Source of the DNA: an uncultured Victivallales bacterium
GTDB taxonomy: Bacteria; Verrucomicrobiota; Lentisphaeria; Victivallales; UBA1829
Direction of reading: 5' to 3'
Length of the DNA stretch: 64,000 bases
Assembly (NCBI GenBank): GCA_934644965.1
Contig: CAKUDG010000009.1
Span: 32,329-96,328 of the forward strand
Part shown: positions 52,645 through 60,790 of the stretch, in pieces
Layout: each line of letters opens with the position of its first letter
How positions within the stretch are numbered: the stretch's first letter is position 1
Translations under genes and position numbers: made by a program
The notes under the pieces: model-generated
Seen by the model: the letters and a program-made list of their open reading frames with translations, nothing else
Told to the model about the DNA's origin: nothing
Databases searched by the model: none

Positions 52645-54933
52645 ATGACGATGCAACAGAAAAAAGTCCTGCCCGGAAAACAGAACGCCGCAGCCGAAAC
52701 CGGCCATAATTTCGGCACTTTCGACGGAGTCTTCCTGCCTTCGATCCTGACCATGCTCGGCGCAATCATGTTCCTGCGCATCAATTACATCACAGGCGAA
52801 GCGGGAATCCTGTGGACTCTTCTTCTGCTGCTCGGCGGGACCAGCATCGTCCTGGCGACGGCCCTTTCCATTTCCGCCATTTCCTCAAACACCCCGGTCA
52901 AAGGCGGAGGCGTCTATTTCCTGATCTCCCGGACGCTCGGACCCGGATTCGGCGGCTCCATCGGACTCACGCTCTTTCTGGCGCAGGGAATTTCCATTCC
53001 CTTCAACATCCTGGGATTCACCGAAGCGCTCTGTTCGGACTATCCGGTGCTGGTGCCGTGGTATTTCTGGTTTTCGGTCATCACGGGAGTCGTTCTTCTG
53101 CTGATCACGTTTTCGGGGGCGGACTGGGCGATGAAATGTCAGTTTTTCATTTTCATCGCTTTGCTCCTCGGGATTCTCACCATGTATGCAGGGGCGGCGC
53201 TGAATTTCAGCATGACGACCTATGAGGCCAATACGGAACCGGGCGCAGAAGCCAATCTCTACCGGCTTTTCGCACTGCTTTTCCCTTCGCTGACAGGGAT
53301 CATGGCAGGGGTGAATATGTCCGGCGATCTGAAGAATCCGTCGAAATCCATTCCGGTCGGGATTCTGTACACCATTCTTGCCGGAGCGCTTCTGTATGCG
53401 ATTGAGATTGTCCTGTGCGGCGGCGCGTATTCGCGGGATCTTCTGCTCAACGAGCCCTACAAAGTCATGGTGCGGAACTCTCCGTTCAACCTGGGAATCC
53501 TCCTGACGCTCGGGGTTGCGGCGGCCACGATCTCCACGGCGCTGGGGCTCTTCGTCTGCGCGCCCCGGGTCCTGCAGGCCCTGGCTAAGGACAACATTCT
53601 GCCGACCCTTTCCTTCCTCGGGAAAGGATACGGGAAACACAACGAACCGCACAGGGCAACACTCCTTCTCGGAATCTGTGTGACAGGCGTCATCATCGCC
53701 GCGGCCTGGAAAGGACTCAGTCCCACCGGGATGAGCGACGGAATGAACATGGTCGCCGAAATCGCCACCATGTGTTTCCTTCTGACCTACACCATGGTGA
53801 ATCTGGCCGCCTTTGTGGAATCCTACGGTGCGAATCCCTCCTTCCGTCCGCGCTTCAAATTTTTTCACTGGTCGGTGGCGCTGTACGGAGCCGTTGCGTG
53901 TCTTGCGGCCTCCTTCCTGATCAATTTTGCAGCGGCGGTGGCGGCGCTTCTGATTGCGTGGATTCTCTTTCTTTACATCAAGCGCAGAAAGTACGCGGCA
54001 GCTTTCGGGGACGCCCGCAGGGGATTCATCTACTCCCGGATCCGGGAAAATCTTCTGGCACTCTCCAAGATCCCCGCCGACCCGAAAAACTGGCGGCCGA
54101 CCATCGTGATTTTTTCAAGCGCCCCGGAACGTCAGATGCACATGCCCTACTTTGCCAATCTTCTGGAAGCGGAGCGCGGCATCAGCAGCATGGTGAAGTT
54201 CATCGACCGCATCGCCCCCTCGCAGGAGGATGGCATCGCCCTCCGGACGGCTCAGCAGAAGAAACTGACGGAACTGCTCTGGGACAAGGGCGGATATTAC
54301 AGCATTTTCCCGGAAGTAGTGCTCTGTTCGGATTACGACAGGGCGCTCCGCGTGTTTCTCCAGTCGCACCTGATCGGCCCCCTGAAGCCGAATATTGTCA
54401 TGATGAACTTCCCGGAAAAACAGGAGCGGATTCTCCAGACCGTGCGGCATGTAAAGACCATTCTTGATCTGAAAATGAGCTGCATTTTCATGATGAACTG
54501 CGCAGATTTCGAACCACCCGTGCGGATGATGAGGGGCAATGTCGATCTCTGGTGGCGCGGGATGCAGAATTTTTCCATGATGCTGATTCTGGCGCACATG
54601 CTGGTTTCGGATCACCGCTGGCAGGGGGCGGTCCTGCGGATCATCCGCGTGGCGGGAAAAGACGAGGAACTGCCAGAACTCGACAGCGAAATGAAGGAAA
54701 TCCTCGACAGCGCCCGCATCGAAGCCGAAACAAAAACCATTCACACGGATGAACCTTTCACACAGGTCATGCGCAGGGAATCCGCCAGCGCGGCGGCGCT
54801 CTTTCTGGGATTCAAACGGCCGGATGACGACAGTTCGTCCGCGGCCATGTTTGAAAAGTTCTCCGACATTCTCGCCGGAATGCCCCCCACTTTCCTGGTC
54901 TGTTCCGCCGGAGATGCCGACCTGAAGGCTTGA
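52645..54933 (+). CDS. SLC12-type cation-chloride cotransporter / amino-acid permease superfamily protein
   Basis: A 762-residue protein. The N-terminal half has about 12 membrane segments with the opening GTFDGVFLPSILTMLGAIMF and SNTPVKGGGVYFLISRTLGP, which resemble bacterial and animal SLC12 cotransporters. A C-terminal cytoplasmic region of about 290 residues (WRPTIVIFSSAPERQMHMP) resembles their regulatory tail. It may carry K+ or Na+ with chloride, or amino acids. AGGAG stands 10 bases before this ATG; a TTG 30 bases upstream is possible. It is about 100 bases after the ArsB/NhaD-like gene. Confidence 0.87.
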   Translation: MTMQQKKVLPGKQNAAAETGHNFGTFDGVFLPSILTMLGAIMFLRINYITGEAGILWTLLLLLGGTSIVLATALSISAISSNTPVKGGGVYFLISRTLGPGFGGSIGLTLFLAQGISIPFNILGFTEALCSDYPVLVPWYFWFSVITGVVLLLITFSGADWAMKCQFFIFIALLLGILTMYAGAALNFSMTTYEANTEPGAEANLYRLFALLFPSLTGIMAGVNMSGDLKNPSKSIPVGILYTILAGALLYAIEIVLCGGAYSRDLLLNEPYKVMVRNSPFNLGILLTLGVAAATISTALGLFVCAPRVLQALAKDNILPTLSFLGKGYGKHNEPHRATLLLGICVTGVIIAAAWKGLSPTGMSDGMNMVAEIATMCFLLTYTMVNLAAFVESYGANPSFRPRFKFFHWSVALYGAVACLAASFLINFAAAVAALLIAWILFLYIKRRKYAAAFGDARRGFIYSRIRENLLALSKIPADPKNWRPTIVIFSSAPERQMHMPYFANLLEAERGISSMVKFIDRIAPSQEDGIALRTAQQKKLTELLWDKGGYYSIFPEVVLCSDYDRALRVFLQSHLIGPLKPNIVMMNFPEKQERILQTVRHVKTILDLKMSCIFMMNCADFEPPVRMMRGNVDLWWRGMQNFSMMLILAHMLVSDHRWQGAVLRIIRVAGKDEELPELDSEMKEILDSARIEAETKTIHTDEPFTQVMRRESASAAALFLGFKRPDDDSSSAAMFEKFSDILAGMPPTFLVCSAGDADLKA

Positions 54934-55019
54934 TTCCTCGCAAAAAAGAATTACTGTATCCCACAGAACTGAACACATCACAATACCAATGCAGAGAGAG
55001 AAAGAGGAGCATATTTCCC

Positions 55020-55598
55020 ATGACTCAGGAAGAAATTAAAAAATTTATCGCGGAAAAAGTCGATGAAGATCTTTCCCTTTCCCAGATTCAGGATCTCCTG
55101 ACGGAAAAAGGCGTCAAGATGACGTTCATGGATCTCCGCCTCATCGCCTCCGAAATTGAAAGCGGCGTATGGAAGAAACATGAAGCGGAAGATCCCGTTT
55201 CCGCCCCGGCGGCCGGGCAGAAGAACGTCTCCGGCACGGGATCCGCTTCTTCCGCGGGCCGTCCGGAGGAGCTAGAGGAGGATTTCCCGGAGGAAGAGGA
55301 TTTCCCGGAAGATCTTCCGTCTGCATCCTCCTCCGTTCCCGGCAGCGCAGCAGGGGACAAGCAGGCGGATTCCGCCGAATCCTCGCCGGCACTCCGCGGG
55401 AAAACCACGGTGGAGCTCAGTCCGCTTGTTCGGCCCGGCGCCATTGCGAGCGGATCGGTGAAGTTCGGTTCCGGAGCATCGGCGGACTGGTTCCTCGACC
55501 AGCAGGGACGGCTCGGACTTGAAAAGGCCAAGGGACAGCCGGACAGACAGGACATCCAGGAATTCCAGATCGAACTTCAGAAGGCTCTCGGAGTCTGA
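55020..55598 (+). CDS. Conserved-looking protein of unknown function
   Basis: A 192-residue acidic protein. The N-terminal 50 residues are helical (TQEEIKKFIAEKVDEDLS, QIQDLLTEKG), followed by a low-complexity acidic serine/proline linker to about 130. The C-terminal domain (TVELSPLVRPGAIASGSVKF, DWFLDQQGRLGL, DIQEFQIELQKAL) resembles a C-terminal motif I recall from proteins of Verrucomicrobia and relatives; this is from memory. AGGAG stands 10 bases before the ATG. It lies 12 bases before the PHP gene and probably shares a transcript with it. Confidence 0.78.
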   Translation: MTQEEIKKFIAEKVDEDLSLSQIQDLLTEKGVKMTFMDLRLIASEIESGVWKKHEAEDPVSAPAAGQKNVSGTGSASSAGRPEELEEDFPEEEDFPEDLPSASSSVPGSAAGDKQADSAESSPALRGKTTVELSPLVRPGAIASGSVKFGSGASADWFLDQQGRLGLEKAKGQPDRQDIQEFQIELQKALGV

Positions 55599-55610
55599 CC
55601 CTGAATTCTC

Positions 55611-56423
55611 ATGGAAATTCAGTCGGATCTTCATATTCACACGACACTTTCCTCCTGTTGCGCCGATCCCGCCCAGACTCCGGAAAACATTCTCTCTCTG
55701 CTTTCAGGCAGAGGCTTCCGGAAAATCGCCTTCACGGATCATCTCTGGGAGAATCCCGCCGTCCCGCCGAGTCCCTGGTACGCGGCTCAGGGCAGTGCGC
55801 GGATTCTCCGGATGGCCGACTCCGCCCGCAAGGCCGCAAAAGAACATTCCATGACGCTCCTCATCGGTTGTGAAACCGATATGTGCGCGCCGGGAAAATT
55901 CGGGATCACGCCGCAGATCAGGGAAAAATTTGATTTCGTGCAGATGGCGTCCGATCACTTTCACATGCGCGAATTTGTGGAACAGCCGGAGGAAGCGGCT
56001 CCGGGAAAACTGGCAAAGCACATGATGAAATTCTTCCGTTCCGCTGTACTTTCCGGCCTGGCGGACGTTCTTGTCCATCCGATGATGCCGCTCGGATACG
56101 AGGGAATCTACGACCGGACGGCGGAACTGATTTCCGATCAGGAATTCCTGGACGCCTTCGCACTCGCGGCGGAGCGGGGCATCGGCATCGAGATCAACGC
56201 CGCGATCCTCTGTGCCAACCGCATGCGGAAGCTCTATGATCCTGACAGTTACCTGCGTGTTCTCTCCCTCGCACGCGATGCCGGGTGCCGCTTCACCTTC
56301 GGCAGCGACTCCCATTCCCGTCTTGCCTTTGAACAGTATGCTCTGATCGGGGAAACGGCGGACGCCCTTTCCCTGACAGAGGAACAGATTCATCCGCTGG
56401 CAAGGCTTCCCGTCCTCTCCTGA
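55611..56423 (+). CDS. PHP-domain metal-dependent phosphoesterase
   Basis: A 270-residue cytoplasmic enzyme of the polymerase and histidinol phosphatase fold. Metal ligands are seen in QSDLHIHTTLSSC (residues 4-16), FTDHLWE, GCETDMC, DVLVHPMMP and FGSDSHS. Histidinol-phosphatase-like or other phosphoester substrates are possible; there are no his genes here. It is 12 bases after the small unknown gene. Confidence 0.88.
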   Translation: MEIQSDLHIHTTLSSCCADPAQTPENILSLLSGRGFRKIAFTDHLWENPAVPPSPWYAAQGSARILRMADSARKAAKEHSMTLLIGCETDMCAPGKFGITPQIREKFDFVQMASDHFHMREFVEQPEEAAPGKLAKHMMKFFRSAVLSGLADVLVHPMMPLGYEGIYDRTAELISDQEFLDAFALAAERGIGIEINAAILCANRMRKLYDPDSYLRVLSLARDAGCRFTFGSDSHSRLAFEQYALIGETADALSLTEEQIHPLARLPVLS

Positions 56424-56548
56424 AGGGGAAACAACTCCATATTCCCATTTATTTTCCTCCCCCCCCATCCTCCTGCACACGTCTTCTTCTCTTCCTGAAC
56501 GGGAATCATCGAAAACAGCAGATGCGGGGCGGCATTCCGCAAATCCGC

Positions 56549-57397
56549 TCAGTAAAAACTGCTTTTCATATAATCTCCGCCAAGGACCCAGAAATTCCGC
56601 CAGTACATGTTCGGTTTGTTGGCACTGTAAAGGAGATACTGATTCCAGCGTTCGGCGGCGCTCATTACGGAAACTTCTCCGCCCACCCAGAGGATATTGG
56701 TCATGCCGAGGTGACGGCCGTACATCCGGTCGTTCAGATAAACACTCGACGTAACGGACGCCACCTGACCGACACCGGGGAATTGATTGATCTGCACCTC
56801 GGACCCGGAATCGACCTTTTCCGAAACAAGCATATAGCCCGCCGGATTCGCCGGAAGACGGCTCCGCTTCATCCCGTTGATGACAAAAGAAATGCCGTAG
56901 TTGTTGGAATAGTGATTGTGAATATAACCGTTTGTTTTGTTCAAAGGAGAGGTGGCGACCAGCTCCGCCTGGGAGGCGACATCCGGACAAATCGCCATTG
57001 TTCCCCGCCGATACCACTGTGACTTCTCCTGTTTTCCGAAGTAGCCGAGGAGTCTCAAGGCCTCCATCCATTCCAGATCCGAACCATAAGGCCAGTATTG
57101 AATTTTTGTCCCTCCTGAAAAATAATACCAGTACAGCTTCCACGGGATATATTCATCAAAATCACTGGCATAATACTGGAATCCGAGTCCCCACTGTTTC
57201 AGATTGGAAACACACTGGATTCTCCGGGCCGTGCCCCTTGCCGTCTGCAGAGCCGGAAGAAGCATCGCCGCCAGCAGTGCAATCACCGCAATCACCACAA
57301 GGAGTTCAATCAGTGTAAAGGGATGAAAGCGCGTATCGTTTCCCAGATTTTTATCATGACATGTGAATGAGGCGGAGTATTTTCTTTTCCGGGTCAT
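56549..57397 (-). CDS. Pseudopilin (type II secretion-type) with long leader
   Basis: A 282-residue protein with an unusually long leader (26 residues, MTRKRKYSASFTCHDKN onward) before FTLIELLVVIAVIALLAAML. The body has LQTARGTARRIQCVSNLKQW and a C-terminal end without the usual DGH motif. It is solitary, with no secretion genes beside it. The translation start is at the end of a purine-rich 10-bp tandem repeat that supplies several AGGA-like ribosome-binding sites. It is convergent with the PHP gene. Confidence 0.86.
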   Translation of the reverse strand: MTRKRKYSASFTCHDKNLGNDTRFHPFTLIELLVVIAVIALLAAMLLPALQTARGTARRIQCVSNLKQWGLGFQYYASDFDEYIPWKLYWYYFSGGTKIQYWPYGSDLEWMEALRLLGYFGKQEKSQWYRRGTMAICPDVASQAELVATSPLNKTNGYIHNHYSNNYGISFVINGMKRSRLPANPAGYMLVSEKVDSGSEVQINQFPGVGQVASVTSSVYLNDRMYGRHLGMTNILWVGGEVSVMSAAERWNQYLLYSANKPNMYWRNFWVLGGDYMKSSFY

Positions 57398-57407
57398 GGT
57401 TTTTCCC

Positions 57408-57438
57408 TTCCTTTCCCTTCCTTTCCCTTCCTTTCCGG
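57408..57438. repeat. 10-bp tandem repeat across the ribosome-binding site
   Basis: CTTTCCCTTC repeats about three times directly upstream of the minus-strand pseudopilin start, reading GAAGGGAAAG on the coding strand. Change in copy number would alter the distance or number of ribosome-binding sites. The rest of the 370-base gap to 57767 holds the GntR promoter. Confidence 0.8.
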
Positions 57439-57714
57439 AGCTTTCCCATTGCCGTCACGGGATTCTGAAAAATCAGAGGGAAAAGTATTTCTTCCGGAGG
57501 CGATTCCGCAGTCAGTCACTCCGCAAGCGCAGTCCTTCGTTTTCCGCTTCCGCTTTCAGAGAATACGGAAGGAAAACACTTCAGAAATGTCTTTCCCAGT
57601 TTTTCAGCAATATGCTTTCTCGTTACAGCTATTTATTTTCATTATATTCCAAAGAAGCGGACTTGTCAAGGGGTCCCTCTTCCTTTTCCCATGAAAAAAA
57701 GAATTTTTTCCCGC

Positions 57715-57743
57715 TTGACAAAAACGGATGGGAGGAGTATAAT
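57715..57743 (+). promoter_or_regulatory. Consensus sigma-70 promoter of the GntR gene
   Basis: Perfect TTGACA at 57715-57720 and perfect TATAAT at 57738-57743 with 17 bases between. Downstream, ATATT GTT AATAT at 57757-57769 overlaps the first start codon and may be an operator. Confidence 0.85.
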
Positions 57744-57767
57744 TAAGCATGTCATTATATTGTTAAT

Positions 57768-58874
57768 ATGAATTTTGGGTTCGTTTTTATGATTACTACA
57801 AAATATTGGAAAACACAGAGCCGGATTCTGGAATACATTGTGAAGCACCGGATTCCCAGAGGGGGAGTGCTGCCGACGGAAAAGAAGATGTCTGAACTTT
57901 TCGGCGTCAGCCTGATCACGATCCGGAAAGCGGTCTCGAATCTGGAGCAGGAAAAAATACTCCGGCGGGAACAGGGCCGCGGCACCTTTCTCCAGAAGGA
58001 TCTGACGGAGTCCCCTCCGAAAAACGGAGAACTGCTCTACCTTGAAATGCTTCCCAGGGTGAAAACAATCTACGCCCCGAACGCCTTCCCGTGGACGGAT
58101 GAATATCTGGAAAAACTCAGGCACATGGGCTGGAAAATCTCCGTGCTCTTCACGGATCCGAAACCGGAAGCGAATGCACTCAAACGCCTCCGCAAAGTCA
58201 AGGGAGTCATTGCGACCGACACGTTGAGCAGGGAATGGGCGTGCGCTCTCCGTTCTCTGAACCTCCCCTGCATCATCGTAGGAATGCCGCAGGCCGCACC
58301 GGAAGGGTTCCCGATCGTCATGCCCGATTACAGCGCCATGACGGAACTCCTGACGGAGAAGCTCCTCTCCGAAGGCGGAAGAAAATTCGCCCTCTTTCCC
58401 GGAGGACGGGGATATCCTCCGGGCGAGGAAATGATCCGGAGCCTTTCCGACACATTGCGGAGCCACGGAATCGTTTTCCCTGAAGAATTCATCTGTTATT
58501 CCCACGAGAACGGTGTTCCCGGACAGGCCATTTCCGACACCCTTTCCTTCCTCAAAAAGCATCCCGAATGCGATGCTTTTCTCGTGGAAACTCAGGCTTT
58601 CATCCCCATGATGACCGCTTTTTATCATCTGCCGAAACGCCGTCGGCGCCCCCTCATCGGAATTCTTTCTCCCCATCCCCGCTTTCTGCATTTCACCGAT
58701 ACCGTGCATGAAGCCTTTTTCCCGGAATCCTCTGAGGAAAAAGCTCTGGACAGTCTGCTGACACTCATCAACGGAGGAGAAATTCCTCCTGTTCAGAAAA
58801 TCGCACCGCAGTTTTCCCCCCTGCTCCCGGCCCCGTTCGCCCGGGATGAGGAAAAGTCAATAAAAACAGTCTGA
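57768..58874 (+). CDS. GntR family regulator with LacI-like sensor domain
   Basis: A 368-residue regulator. The N-terminal winged helix (about 8-75; GVLPTEKKMSELFGVSLITI, RREQGRGTFL) is of GntR type. The C-terminal part (about 90-350) is a LacI/ribose-binding-like effector domain (VKGVIATDTLSREWACALRS, LPCIIVGMPQ). This combination is frequent in Lentisphaerota and Bacteroidetes sugar regulators. Neither the ATG at 57768 nor the one at 57789 has a good ribosome-binding site. It stands just ahead of the secreted beta-helix and carboxypeptidase genes and may control them. Confidence 0.88.
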   Translation: MNFGFVFMITTKYWKTQSRILEYIVKHRIPRGGVLPTEKKMSELFGVSLITIRKAVSNLEQEKILRREQGRGTFLQKDLTESPPKNGELLYLEMLPRVKTIYAPNAFPWTDEYLEKLRHMGWKISVLFTDPKPEANALKRLRKVKGVIATDTLSREWACALRSLNLPCIIVGMPQAAPEGFPIVMPDYSAMTELLTEKLLSEGGRKFALFPGGRGYPPGEEMIRSLSDTLRSHGIVFPEEFICYSHENGVPGQAISDTLSFLKKHPECDAFLVETQAFIPMMTAFYHLPKRRRRPLIGILSPHPRFLHFTDTVHEAFFPESSEEKALDSLLTLINGGEIPPVQKIAPQFSPLLPAPFARDEEKSIKTV

Positions 58875-58931
58875 AAGAGAAAATATAAAAAAATCGCTTC
58901 ATAACGAGAAAACAAAAATGGACGCTCCCAA

Positions 58932-60790
58932 ATGAAAAAGAAAATGAAAGGAATGGCTCGGGCACGGATCCCTGCAAGTCTTCTTGCCTTGTTTCTCTGC
59001 TCCGTCATAAGCGTTTCGGCGCAGGAAAACCGGGAATCCTGGATGCCGCCAGAAATTTCCGGAGGCCGGACATCCGATGGAGCGGGGAATTTCTCCCCCC
59101 TGGACGTCACCCTCACCACCCTTCCGAAAAAACCGCCGATGCCGGGAAATTCACCCGGGACTGGCTCGTTGACCTGAACACATTCGGAATCCGAAACGAC
59201 GGTTCCGAACCGGACGCCACCGCGGAAGGCATCAACGCCGCACTGCAATATGCCGGTGAACAGGGCTTCAACCGGATCCTTTTCCCGAAAGGAAACTATT
59301 CCATCCCCGCGGACAAGCCGATCGTGATCCGCCTGAAAAACACGGTCATCGACCTCAACGGATCCACTTTCCGGATCGTCCCGAACGGAGAAACGCATTA
59401 CGCGCTCATCAAAATTGTCCGCGGCGCGGAAAATCTCCGCCTGACCAACGGGACTCTCGTCGGAGACCGGAACAGCCATGACTACACCACGAAAAAAGGA
59501 GTCCACGACGGAGGGAAAGGGCTTTTCCTGGTCAGCGGAAAGGAACTTGAAATCGATCACATAAATTTTTACGACTTCACCGGAGACGGAGTCGGATCCA
59601 GTTCTTCCGGCACGGAAACCCGTCCCGAACTGCTCTCCCGGATCTTCCTGCGCATCTATCCGAAAAAACATCTGGAATCCGGAGCATTCGACGAACAGGG
59701 GAGGAAAATCCCCTCCTCTGAAAAAACCCGCAGCTCCTCTCCCATCAACCTGAAAAAATTTGAATCGGAATTTGAAATCGGCTACCTCGCCGGCTATCAG
59801 GGATTCCCCTTTGTGACGGACCGGGTCTTCCAGGTGCTCTTTTATGACAAGGACGGAAATTTCCTGGAGAAGCGTTCCTGCCTCCAATACCGCAAAATCC
59901 AACGGCCGGAAAACGCCATGTACATGAATCTGGAACTCAACCAGCCGGAAGTCGGCACCCAACCGCTGCATTCCGGAGCGGAGGCGAATTCCTGGGTCCT
60001 GGGGATCAACAACTTCCTTCCACCCGTCGATGTCCATTTCCATCACAATACGATGCGCGGAAACCGAAGACTCGGACTCGCGCTCTGCGGAGGCCAGCGC
60101 TGGATCATCGAACACAATGAATTTTCCGGAAACGGGGGCATTCCCCCCGCTTACGGAGTCGATATCGAAGACGGCTGGGAACTGGTTTACGACATCGTCT
60201 TCCGGGACAACCGCTTTCGCGGCAACACCGGCGGTTCGCTCGTCGTCTGCGCGGGCAGTGAACTCCTCTTTGAACGCAATCTCTTTGAATCCACCGCGGA
60301 GCATGTCAACCGGGTCGTCATTTACGGACGCACCTTCAATTATCACTTCCTGAACAACATTGTCCGCGGCGGAAGCGTCAGCTTCAGCACCCGGACCGGA
60401 ATCGCCCGTATTGCCGGAAACACCTACGAAAACTGTTCACTGAAAATCACTTTCGATGCCAAGGGGGTGGCGGATGGTCTCCCGCGCAAAAATTCCTCCG
60501 AGCGCGTGGCAACTCCGCCTCTCGTTTTGAAAAACGAAACTCTCCAGCATGTCGCCCCGCTCACAGGGACTTATCTTTCCTTTGAGGACTCCACTCTGAA
60601 CCATGTCCGTGCAGACGCCTCAAAAGCCACTTCGCTCCTCTCCTTTGTCCGCTGCACTTTCCAGGATTCCACACTTCAGCTCCCGGCGGACAGAAATACA
60701 ATCCGGATCCTCATGAAAGAAAACCAGGGCCAGCTTCAAGAACTCAGCCCACAAAGCGCTACTCCTCAGCAGAAGGGAAACAAAAGATGA
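58932..60790 (+). CDS. Secreted beta-helix (pectate lyase superfamily) protein, frameshifted
   Basis: The first frame begins MKKKMKGMARARIP with a signal peptide (ending VSAQEN) and stops at 59177. The protein continues in another frame from about 59132 as KTADAGKFTRDWLVDLNTFG and runs to 60790. The latter has parallel beta-helix features: NTFGIRNDGSEPDATAEGIN, NTVIDLNG and repeated VxIxNNxF-like rungs. One extra A in the run of six A at 59127-59132 would join the two. It is either a damaged gene or a sequencing error. The end overlaps the carboxypeptidase start by four bases (ATGA), so the pair is an operon. Confidence 0.78.
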
